From Flavobacteriales bacterium (lineage in GTDB: Bacteria > Bacteroidota > Bacteroidia > Flavobacteriales_F > PHOS-HE28), in NCBI GenBank assembly GCA_016703105.1, contig JADJCS010000020.1, positions 186,001 to 250,000 of the forward strand: a stretch of 64,000 nucleotides of DNA, written 5' to 3'. Of the stretch, positions 42,615-51,900 are shown piece by piece. The notes beneath the pieces are model-generated. The model saw only the letters and a program-made list of their open reading frames with translations. It ran no database searches and was not told the origin of the DNA. The translations under genes were made by a program, and so were the position numbers. Numbering within the stretch: position 1 is the first letter of the stretch; each line of letters starts with the position of its first letter.

Positions 42615-42808
42615 GATCGTTCAGTTTTGGTGGAACGTGGTTCGAAACTAACCGGGAGGCCGTTCGCGCCGGGCTGAGCCGTTCGTGTTCGTGAACCAGC
42701 CATGGTTCATTTCTTCCATCGACCGCGATCCCCCGCTGGTCGAGGATCAGGGATCCGACCGCGCCGGGCGCCGTAGTTTGGCCGTCCGTACCTCGCGCGC
42801 AGCGACGC

Positions 42809-43996
42809 ATGATCCTCAAGTACCCATATCCATATCGAGCTTGGCTCAGCATCGCCAACGATCCGGACAATACGCTGCTGAAGGATTGGCGTGAACTGGA
42901 CCAATTGATCTGGAAGGAACTGGCACTTCCGCTGGCCAACAGTCTCTTCGTGCGGTCGTATAATCGCAACCTGCCGGGCCAGGTGAATTTGGTGGACCAC
43001 CCCGAGATCGCCGCACAACCGCACGATACCATCCATACCTGGGGCGACTACATGCACGCCGGGGCCCGGGGCTTCGAGCGCGCCGATGCCTTGGATGCTA
43101 TCCAGTTGTTGCGTTCCCACCGGATCCAGCCACGGGTATGGATCGATCATGCCCAATTCCTCGGGAATCTATTGCACCATCATTCGCTCGGCGCTACGCC
43201 TGAGCTGAAGGATATGTCCGGCCACAAATACCCCGTGCTGCAATACACCCTGGACCTGATCGAGGGCCTCGGTATCAAATACATCTGGGATGGTGATGTG
43301 GTGGAACTCCTCGGGCAGGACAGACCCTTGAGGCCCTATCCCTATTTCCGCGAAGTGTCCACATCCGAATGGAAGGCCGCCGGCAAGTATGCTTTGCACA
43401 TGGTGGCGCGGAAAAGCGCCCCGGCCCGCTTGGGTGAGATCAAGGTGCCAAGCAATGAGCAGTATTTTCCCCACCGCTTTCCCGACGGTCGCATCTTGTA
43501 TTGCTTCCGTCGCTACGGCACTTGGAAGGAGGCCGACATTTATGGGATCCATCGTTTGATCGCACCGGAGAACATCAGCCGTCTTTTGGCGCTCCATGCG
43601 TCATGTATCGTGTACACGCACCTGGGTAAGCGCCCTGCCGACAAGGTCCACCTGGACCATCACATCCCGGAGAACACACGCAAGGCGTTCGAGGGGCTGG
43701 CCCGCAGATACAAGGAGCGCGAACTGATGATCTCTCCGGTCTCCGCCATGCTCGACTATTTCGTGCTGCGCGATCATGTGCGCATCAAGTCCCACAGGAT
43801 CGAGTTCCGGGCGGACGGTATACGCTTTGATCGGGTGGAGCCTGTGGACCTGGCCGGCAAGAAGTTCAGTTTCACCACCCACGGGCTCGATCCGGCCCGG
43901 GCCTCCATCACTGCGGATGGCATGGAGGTCGCTCATCACCTGATACGGGAGAGCGCCCACGTCTTCTCGATCGAATTCCCCCCGATCACGTCATGA
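42809..43996 (+). CDS. polysaccharide-deacetylase-like protein (tentative)
   Basis: The 395-residue soluble protein has an Asp early on (SIANDPDNT), then PHDTIHTWGDYMHAG and PRVWIDHAQF, which recall the metal-binding Asp/His residues of NodB-type polysaccharide deacetylases. The spacing is not standard, so the call is tentative. It overlaps the next gene by 4 nt (ATGA), and the pair is probably an envelope or surface sugar-modification operon. No signal peptide is visible. Confidence 0.5.
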   Translation: MILKYPYPYRAWLSIANDPDNTLLKDWRELDQLIWKELALPLANSLFVRSYNRNLPGQVNLVDHPEIAAQPHDTIHTWGDYMHAGARGFERADALDAIQLLRSHRIQPRVWIDHAQFLGNLLHHHSLGATPELKDMSGHKYPVLQYTLDLIEGLGIKYIWDGDVVELLGQDRPLRPYPYFREVSTSEWKAAGKYALHMVARKSAPARLGEIKVPSNEQYFPHRFPDGRILYCFRRYGTWKEADIYGIHRLIAPENISRLLALHASCIVYTHLGKRPADKVHLDHHIPENTRKAFEGLARRYKERELMISPVSAMLDYFVLRDHVRIKSHRIEFRADGIRFDRVEPVDLAGKKFSFTTHGLDPARASITADGMEVAHHLIRESAHVFSIEFPPITS

Positions 43997-44787
43997 GCAT
44001 CATCCTGTTGACCAATGTATCGGACGAGGCGCACGCGCTGGCGCATCGGATGCGTTCGGTCGGACCGGGGCTGAGCAGAGTGATCGCCACGGAACCGGAG
44101 CCGCACACGGCCGGAGCGATCGGGCGGTTCGCGCGCGGTACCATCGATTGGCTGCGCATGAAGAAGGTCCGCTTGGACCCGAAGGTGCGGGTAGCCCTCG
44201 ACACAGAAGCCCGGTTGCGGAGAAAGGCCTGGGGTGAGTTGCACGCTTCGCACTTGATGACAGGCGTGCGCCATCCATTGGCCGGTGTGGAATACACCCA
44301 CGTAAGCGATATGAATTCCAAGGAGGTGGTGGACCTGTTGGAGCGCGAACGGCCGGAGCTCTTGTTGGTGTATGGGACCAAGATCCTGAGGGAGCCCGTG
44401 CTGCGCACCGCACGGCGCGGCGTGTTGAACGCGCATTGTTCCATACTGCCGGAGTACCGTGGTGTTCGTTCCGAATTCTGGCAGTGCCACGACGAGGCCT
44501 ATGACCATGTGGGCATCACTATCCACTTGGTGGACATTGGTGTGGATACCGGCATGTTGCTTTTCCAACACCGCACGGAGATAGGCTCGGGCCCCGATCC
44601 CTTCAACCTGCGCACCCGCAATACCCTCGCGGTGATCGAGCACTATCCGGCCGTCGCGAAAGCCTTCCTGGCGGGTGAAATACTGCCCGTGCCGCAGCCG
44701 CAGGGCCTCACTCGCACGTTCCGGGGTACGGATATCACGCTCGAACGAAAGGTGGCCCTCTATGGTCGCCTTGCCGCCAGGATGTGA
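43993..44787 (+). CDS. formyltransferase-family protein (methionyl-tRNA-formyltransferase-like fold)
   Basis: The 264-residue product carries the formyl-transferase signature: NAHCSILPEYRGVRSEFW, in which the Asn-x-His-x-S-x-L-P block and the conserved HLVDIGVDTG segment match the 10-formyl-tetrahydrofolate-dependent family. It is shorter than Fmt and has an unusual N-terminus, so it probably formylates a sugar nucleotide (as VioF/WbkC-like enzymes do) rather than Met-tRNA. The start overlaps the deacetylase-like gene by 4 nt, suggesting that both act on the same surface glycan. Confidence 0.8.
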   Translation: MSIILLTNVSDEAHALAHRMRSVGPGLSRVIATEPEPHTAGAIGRFARGTIDWLRMKKVRLDPKVRVALDTEARLRRKAWGELHASHLMTGVRHPLAGVEYTHVSDMNSKEVVDLLERERPELLLVYGTKILREPVLRTARRGVLNAHCSILPEYRGVRSEFWQCHDEAYDHVGITIHLVDIGVDTGMLLFQHRTEIGSGPDPFNLRTRNTLAVIEHYPAVAKAFLAGEILPVPQPQGLTRTFRGTDITLERKVALYGRLAARM

Positions 44788-44798
44788 TCGTGGCGTGA

Positions 44799-44806
44799 TA
44801 GATTTG
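44799..44806 (+). promoter_or_regulatory. consensus -7 box TAGATTTG before the T9SS cargo at 44826
   Basis: This perfect TAnnTTTG lies 19 nt before the ATG. A TTG at 44771-44773 is the only -33 candidate, at a rather long 25-nt spacing. Confidence 0.45.
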
Positions 44807-44825
44807 ATCGAACATTTCCCTCCTC

Positions 44826-46217
44826 ATGCGGAATATCTCGCTCTTTCTCCTCTCTAGTGTGGCCCTGACCCCGGTCGTGCGGGCCCAACAGCAGATCATC
44901 AATGGTGGCTTCGAGGATTGGTCGTTCCGCACCGCGTTCGAGCAGTTGGACGATTGGAGCACGGGTAACTTCACCCTGCCCGGTGTGGAGACCACTACCA
45001 AAGTGCCCGGGCACACGGGTGCTTTCGCCGCGCGGCTGGAAACGCAGACCGATGGGGTCAACACCGTGTTCGGGTTCATCCTCCACGGCGAGTTCGTGAA
45101 CGATATCCCGACCGGAGGCGTTCTGTTCACCACCGCGATCGATGCGGTGGAAGGATGGTACCGGTACGACGTGCAACCCGGAGATTCGGCCGTGGTCGCG
45201 GTGGGCATTTGGAGCACAGGCGTGTTCGCGGTGTTCGATGTGCATACCATCGGTGGTTCGCAATCCACATGGACCCCGTTCAGTTTTCCGGTGAACCAGG
45301 GTGTGCCCATCGCCCCGGATAGTGTGGTGGTGGCGGTGGTGAGTTCGAACCCCTACACACCGGGTTCCACTATGGCGGGATCGTGGATTGAGGTGGATGG
45401 CCTCACGTTGACATCCACCATCACGCCCGTTCCCGATGTGCTGCCGAACAGCGACCTTGAACAATGGACCCTCGTACAGACCGAGGAGGCCGATGATTGG
45501 TACTCGCTCAACCCGTTCCTCTTCGCGTATGGAGCCACCAATGTGACCAAGGACAACCAGCCGAACAGCGGTGCCTATGCGGTACGTATCGAGACCCTTG
45601 GGGTCGCGGGAGACACCCTGCCCGGGTTGCTCACGAACGGACCGATCAATATGCAAGGCGGCAGTAGCGGTGTGCCGTACACGGATATGCCGGTCGCGCT
45701 GCACGGTGCCCTGCGGTATGCGCCCGCTGGCGCGGATTCCGCGGTCCTGTTCGCCATTTTCACTAATGCCGGTGTTGTTGTAGGGAGCGCGTTCACGTAT
45801 TTCACCGCGGCCACGCCCAACTGGACCCCCTTCACCGTCCCGGTCTTCATCGGCTCAGCGCCCGATAGCCTGACCATCACGATCTACACGGGGAACCATC
45901 CGGGTTCGCAACTCTGGCTGGACGATCTGGAGTTCGAGTTCCTCCCCACCGCGATCACCGAGCGGAATATGGAAGCGCCGCGCATCTTTCCCAACCCGGT
46001 CACCGAGGCATCCGTCGTTGCGCTGCACGGTGCGCTTCTCACGCGACAGGAGTGGAGCATCGTGGACGGCCGCGGCCGGCCGGTGCAGGTGGGGTCCTAC
46101 GGGAGCGCTTCGCAGGAACTGTTGCATGTTGGGGCCGATGCTTTACCATCGGGTGCGTACTGGTTGCGTTTGGAGTTGAACGGAACGCCCAGGATGCTGC
46201 CTTTCTTGAAGCGATGA
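44826..46217 (+). CDS. T9SS cargo with two jelly-roll domains
   Basis: The 463-residue product has a signal peptide (MRNISLFLLSSVALTPVVRA) and two similar halves, each opening with an NGGFEDW- or NSDLEQW-type strand and ending in WTPFSFPV or WTPFTVPV followed by a DS(V/L)-x-(V/I)-x-(V/I) strand. This is the carbohydrate-binding beta-sandwich layout seen in PCMD-like domains. A type A T9SS sorting domain follows (RIFPNPVTEASVV ... LPSGAYWLRLEL). It is a likely surface or secreted glycan-binding protein. Confidence 0.85.
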   Translation: MRNISLFLLSSVALTPVVRAQQQIINGGFEDWSFRTAFEQLDDWSTGNFTLPGVETTTKVPGHTGAFAARLETQTDGVNTVFGFILHGEFVNDIPTGGVLFTTAIDAVEGWYRYDVQPGDSAVVAVGIWSTGVFAVFDVHTIGGSQSTWTPFSFPVNQGVPIAPDSVVVAVVSSNPYTPGSTMAGSWIEVDGLTLTSTITPVPDVLPNSDLEQWTLVQTEEADDWYSLNPFLFAYGATNVTKDNQPNSGAYAVRIETLGVAGDTLPGLLTNGPINMQGGSSGVPYTDMPVALHGALRYAPAGADSAVLFAIFTNAGVVVGSAFTYFTAATPNWTPFTVPVFIGSAPDSLTITIYTGNHPGSQLWLDDLEFEFLPTAITERNMEAPRIFPNPVTEASVVALHGALLTRQEWSIVDGRGRPVQVGSYGSASQELLHVGADALPSGAYWLRLELNGTPRMLPFLKR

Positions 46218-46519
46218 ACGTCGCGTTCGGCGCGCTGTTGATGCGTGCGGAGGTGTGATCAACGGGGAACAATGTGCGCTGGATCGGCGCACACGCTCCT
46301 GTTAACAAGTGTGAACCGTACTGCGGAAGCTCCTTTGGGGTGCGGCCTAGGTTTGCGCGGCACCTTGCCGGAACATGTGCGGTGCGCATCGTGCGAAGGT
46401 CCTGACCGGCCCCTTTTCGCCGGGACACAGGCCCCACGAGCGGATCGCATAGGCAAGCCCTAGGCCGGTCGAACGACCGATCCTTTGTTCCGGACGGGTA
46501 GCTCCTTACCGGTTGGTAC
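46218..46519. other. 302-bp gap with hairpin and promoter-like box upstream of the giant adhesin
   Basis: A 7-bp hairpin (TGTGCGC 46273-46279, GCGCACA 46287-46293) follows the previous gene as a possible weak terminator. A perfect TAGGTTTG box at 46348-46355 could start the adhesin mRNA with a leader of about 160 nt, longer than elsewhere in this window. I see no ORF of interest. Confidence 0.45.
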
Positions 46520-48961
46520 ATGGCTGAACACGGACCCTCTTCGAACGCGGCACGCTCCCTGCGCACCGCCCTGACCCGAACCCTTCGCCCGCTCCTGATC
46601 GCGGCTTCCGTTCTGCTGCTTGCGCAGCAGGAGGCCCGTGCCACCCATGCCATGGGTGGTGAGTTGAGCTACGACTGCATCGGCCCCAACCTCTACAAGG
46701 TCTCGCTGAATTTCTACCGCGATTGCAATGGTGTCGCCGCACCCACCAACTGCAACAACGGGCTCGAGTTCAATGTTCGCAGCCCGCAGTGCGGCGCCAA
46801 TTTCAACCAGTGCTTCGCCTTCGAAAGCGTGCAGGTGATCACGCCGATCTGCGCGAGCGAGACGGATCGATGCCTCAACCCGGGCGGTACCTACGGCGTG
46901 GAGAAGTACACCTACTCCAAGATCGTCAACCTCGCTGCTTGGGCGGGTTGCGGCACCGATTGGACCTTCAGTTGGTCCCTGTGCTGTCGCAACAACGCGA
47001 TCACATCGCTCACCAATCCGGGTAATCAGAACCTCTACCTGGACGCGACCATGAACAATACGTTGGGCGTATGCAACAGTTCGCCCGACTTCCTTACCAA
47101 CCCGACGCCCTTCTACTGCCTCGGCCAATCGGTGAGCTACAATCCCGGCGCGTTCGATGTGGATGGTGATTCGCTCGTTTTCCAACTCATCGCCGCGCGC
47201 GGTGCCAATGGCAACAACCTCACCTATGCCGCGAACTACAGTGCGGCTCAGCCGGTGCGGAACTCAGGGGGTATCAACGCGGTGCAGTTGAACGCGCAGA
47301 CCGGCACCATGACCGTGGTGCCCAGTGTGCTCCAGGTGGCCGTGGTGACCTACCGCGTGCGCGAATACCGCAATGGTGTGCAGATCGGTACGGTGACGCG
47401 GGATATACAGGTGGTGGTGCGCGCATGTGCGGGCAATACCGCTCCCACCGCCTCCGGCGTGAACGGCACCACGAACTACAGTACGAGCGTCTGCGCCGGA
47501 ACACCCATCACCTTCACCGTCAACTCCAGTGATCCGAACGTTGGACAGAACGTGACGATGTCCTGGAACAGCGGGATACCGACCGCGAGTTTCACCATCG
47601 CCGGTTCGCCGTTCCCCACAGGTACCTTCAACTGGACGCCCACGGTCGGCGACATCGGTAACAATGTGTTCACCGTGAACGTGGTGGACGATGCGTGCCC
47701 ACTGATCGGCACCAACGATTTCGGGTTCTCCGTGACCGTTACCCCACCCTTCACCGCAGCGGCCGCCGGACCTGATCAAAGTGTTTGCGGCGCGAGCGCG
47801 ACACTTGCCGCGCAACTTCCCTTCAACCAGGTGCAGGGTACCTGGTCCGTGGTATCCGGCAGCGGGGTCTTCGCCAATGCGAACGATCCCAACACCACGG
47901 TGAGCGGTTTGGCACAAGGCGCCAACGTGTTCCAATGGAGCGTGAACTATCTCACGTGCGGCATCGCCACCGACCAGGTGACGGTCACCTCCTTCAACGC
48001 TGGCCAGGCGGCTTCGAACGCCGGTGCGGACCAATCGCTCTGCCTGCCTGCCAACAGCACCAACCTTGCCGCCAACACCGCCGTGGCACCTGCGGTGGGA
48101 ACATGGATCCTGGTGGGCGGTACAGGCAACATCACCGCGCCGAACAGTCCCACCAGCACTGTAACGGGATTGAGCATCGGGGCGAACACTTTCCGCTGGA
48201 CCATCAACAACGGTCCTTGCGGTGCGCCCACGCAGGACGAAGTGACGGTATTCGTCTTCGACAACGCGCAGGCCGCCGCCAATGCCGGCCCGGACCAACA
48301 GCTCTGCACGCCCACCACGAGCACCACGCTCGCGGGCAACGCGCCCACCTTCCCCGCGACCGGCGTATGGACGGTGCAACAGGGCACGGGTGTGTTCGCC
48401 AATGCGAACAGTCCCAGCTCGGGGGTGAGCGGTCTCAGCATCGGCGTGAACCGGTTCCGCTGGACCATCAACAACGGTCCTTGCGCGCCGCCCACCACCA
48501 ACGATGATGTGATCATCACGGTGTTCAACGCCGCGAGCCCGAACGCCAACGCAGGTCCCGATCTGCAACTGTGCGCGCCGCCCAACAGCATCACCATCAC
48601 CGGGAACACACCGCTCGCCCCGGCCACGGGTGTATGGACCCTGGTGAGCGGGCAGGGCAGCATCACCAGCCCCAATAACCCGAGCACCTTGCTCACCAAC
48701 CTCGGCCTCGGGGTGAACGTGTTCCAATGGACGGTGAACAACGGCCCCTGCGCGAACGGGGTCACCACCGACCAGATGAGCGTCACGGTGTTCAGCAATG
48801 CCTCGCCCGCCGCGAACGCGGGCGCGGACCAGGACATCTGCTCGAACAATAACAGCACCTTCCTCACCGGCAACACGCCCATTTCCCCGCGCTCGGCACC
48901 TGGACGTTGGAGAGCGGCAGCGGCACCATCGTATCGATCAACGATCCCGGCACACAGGTGA
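46520..48961 (+). CDS. giant repeat adhesin, N-terminal part (frameshifted)
   Basis: This part runs 813 codons. A signal peptide (LLIAASVLLLAQQEARA) precedes a Cys-rich domain of about 370 residues (THAMGGELSYDCIG ... SLCCRNNA) that often heads large Bacteroidota surface proteins, then two beta domains and the first five of 31 repeats. The frame breaks at 48882-48888: adding one base in the TTTCCCC run gives TPIFPALGTWTLESG and continues into the next ORF. Without it, the protein ends in 20 unrelated residues. The corrected protein would be 3255 residues. Confidence 0.85.
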   Translation: MAEHGPSSNAARSLRTALTRTLRPLLIAASVLLLAQQEARATHAMGGELSYDCIGPNLYKVSLNFYRDCNGVAAPTNCNNGLEFNVRSPQCGANFNQCFAFESVQVITPICASETDRCLNPGGTYGVEKYTYSKIVNLAAWAGCGTDWTFSWSLCCRNNAITSLTNPGNQNLYLDATMNNTLGVCNSSPDFLTNPTPFYCLGQSVSYNPGAFDVDGDSLVFQLIAARGANGNNLTYAANYSAAQPVRNSGGINAVQLNAQTGTMTVVPSVLQVAVVTYRVREYRNGVQIGTVTRDIQVVVRACAGNTAPTASGVNGTTNYSTSVCAGTPITFTVNSSDPNVGQNVTMSWNSGIPTASFTIAGSPFPTGTFNWTPTVGDIGNNVFTVNVVDDACPLIGTNDFGFSVTVTPPFTAAAAGPDQSVCGASATLAAQLPFNQVQGTWSVVSGSGVFANANDPNTTVSGLAQGANVFQWSVNYLTCGIATDQVTVTSFNAGQAASNAGADQSLCLPANSTNLAANTAVAPAVGTWILVGGTGNITAPNSPTSTVTGLSIGANTFRWTINNGPCGAPTQDEVTVFVFDNAQAAANAGPDQQLCTPTTSTTLAGNAPTFPATGVWTVQQGTGVFANANSPSSGVSGLSIGVNRFRWTINNGPCAPPTTNDDVIITVFNAASPNANAGPDLQLCAPPNSITITGNTPLAPATGVWTLVSGQGSITSPNNPSTLLTNLGLGVNVFQWTVNNGPCANGVTTDQMSVTVFSNASPAANAGADQDICSNNNSTFLTGNTPISPRSAPGRWRAAAAPSYRSTIPAHR

Positions 48962-51900
48962 CCGGCCTCGGCATCGGCAACAACGTGTTCCGCTGGACTG
49001 TGAACAACGGTCCTTGCGCCGTGGGCATCACCTTCGATCTGGTCACCATCCATGTGTATGATGAGAACCAGGCGCCCGCCAACGCCGGACCCGACCAGAG
49101 CATCTGTTCCAACACGCCCTCTACTTCGCTCGCGGGCAATGCGCCCACGGTGCCCGCCACCGGCACCTGGTCGTTGATCAGCGGGCAGGGCAATATCGTA
49201 TCCCCCAACAACCCGAACAGCCTGGTGACGGGATTGGGAGTGGGGGCGAACGTGTTCGAATGGACGGTGGACAATGGCCCCTGCCAGAACCCGATCTCCA
49301 CGGATCAAGTCACGATCTCTGTGTACGACGTGGCCAATCCCGTTGCGAACGCGGGTGCGGATCAATCGCTCTGCGGAAGTACCTCCACGACACTCTCCGG
49401 CAGCACCGTGATCGCACCGGCCATCGGAACCTGGACCCTGGTGAGCGGCAACGGCACGGTAGCCTCACCGAACGCACCCAACACGCAGATCACCGGTATG
49501 ACCGTGGGTGCGAACGTGTTCCGTTGGACCGTGGACAACGGCCCGTGCGGGGCACCGACGCAGGATGATGTCACCGTTCTTGTGTTCGATCCGAACCAGC
49601 CTGCGGCCAATGCGGGTGTTGATCAACAACTCTGTACGCCGACCACGAGCACCTCGGTGACCGGTAGTTCGGTGACATTCCCCGGTACAGGTGTGTGGAC
49701 GGTGGTTAGTGGTACAGCCACCATCACCACACCCAATAGCAGTACCACCACCGTTACCGGTCTGGGTGTGGGTGCGATCGTATTGCAGTGGACCGTGAAC
49801 AACGGTCCATGTGGGGCGCCGACCAATGATCAGGTCACGATCACGCTCTTCGACAGCAATACACCCATTGCGGATGCGGGGCCCGATCAAGAGATCTGCA
49901 TCCCGACCTTCCCTTCGGAGGTTACCCTCTCTGGAAGTCCGGTGATCGCACCCGCTGTGGGCACCTGGACCTTGGTGAGCGGCGCCGGGAACATTGTCGA
50001 CCCGAACAGCCCGTTCACCTTGGTGACCGGATTGGCAGTGGGGGTGAACGTGTTCCGTTGGACAGTTGACAATGGTGCTTGCGCCAATTCGCTCACCACC
50101 GATGAGGTGTCCATCTTCGTGTTCGATGCGGCCAACCCAGTGGCCAATGCGGGTCCGGACCAGAGCCTTTGCACCCCGATCAGCACCACGGTGCTCAGTG
50201 GTTCCTCGCTGATCGTGCCGGCCACCGGAACATGGACGTTGGTGAGCGGCACCGGCGTGATCGTGTCACCCAACGACCCGAACAGCCAAGTGACCGGTCT
50301 CACCGTGGGCTCCAATGTGTTCGCGTGGACCGTGAGCAATGGTCCCTGCGCGAACCCGATCACCACGGACCAGGTCACCATCAACATCTTCAATGGCAGT
50401 GCGCAACCGGCCGAGGCAGGACCGGACCAGACCGTATGCAGTACCACCACCACGGTGACCATGGCGGGCAATGCGCCGACCGGCCTGGCCACCGGAAGCT
50501 GGAGCGTGATCACCGGCACGGCCAATTTCACCGATGCCACCAGCGCCAGCACCACCGTAACGGGCTTGAGCGTGGGCACAAACACCCTGCAATGGACGAT
50601 CGATAACGGCGCGTGCGGATTGAGCTCCGACCTCATGATCGTTACGGTGTTCGACTCCAACCAGGCCAACGCCGCTGCCGGACCGGATCAGCAGATCTGC
50701 ATCCCCGATGTGCCCAACCAAGTGGCCATGGCCGGCAATGCGATCACCTTCCCAGCGGTGGGCACATGGACCTTGGTGAGCGGCGCGGGCACGATCCTCG
50801 ACCCCAATGATCCCAACACCGTGATCACCGGACTGGCGGTGGGCACCAACGTGTTCCAATGGACCATCCTCAACGGTCCCTGCGCGAACGGGAACACGAA
50901 CGATCAAGTGACGGTCACGGTCTTCGACGCCGGTATCGCCGCCGCGAATGCCGGGCCCGACCAGGATCTTTGCACGCCGACCACAACCACCGTGATGGCA
51001 GGTAGCACGGTAGCCTTCCCAGCGGTGGGCACATGGACCGTGGTGCAGGGTGCCGGGGTGGTGATCGTTTCGCCGAACAGCCCCACTACACAAGTGACCG
51101 GGCTGCAAGTAGGGGAGACCATACTCCGTTGGGCGGTGGACAATGGTGTGTGCGCCGCGCCTTCGGCGGATACGGTGAGCGTCTTCCTCTTCGATGCCAA
51201 CAACCCGAACGCCAACGCCGGTGCGGACCAAGAGCTTTGCATCCTTACGACCGCCAGTGTACTGAGCGGTAGCGACATCACCTTCCCGGCGACCGGCACA
51301 TGGACCGTGATCGCGGGCTCCGGCGTTTTCTCAGATCCCAATGCGGCCTTCACCAACCTCTCCGGCTATAGCATAGGTGTGAACCTCTATACATGGACGG
51401 TAGACAACGGCCCTTGCGCGAATGGCATCACCACCGACACCGTGCAGGTAACGGTGTACGACAATACGAACCTGGTGAGCAACGCTGGGCCCGATCAGGA
51501 GTACTGCACTCCCGATGATGCCGCCACATTGGACGGTAGCGAACTGAGTCTCCCGGCCACGGGCTTGTGGACCTTGGTCAATGGTACCGCGATCATCACC
51601 GATCCTAACGATCCGAACACCACGGTGACCGACCTGGGCATCGGCATCAACACCTTCAACTGGCAGGTGGACAACGGGCCGTGCGTCAATGGCATCACCA
51701 ACGACCAAGTGAGTATCCTGGTGTTCGATGCCACCAACCCTGCCGCCGATGCCGGACCCGATCAGGAGCTCTGCACGCCGAACACGAGCACGGTGATGGC
51801 GGGCAGCAACTTGATCACGCCCGCCACCGGTACCTGGACCCTGATCAGCGGACAGGGCACCATCGCCGACGCGAACAGCCCGACCACCGCGATCTCGAAC

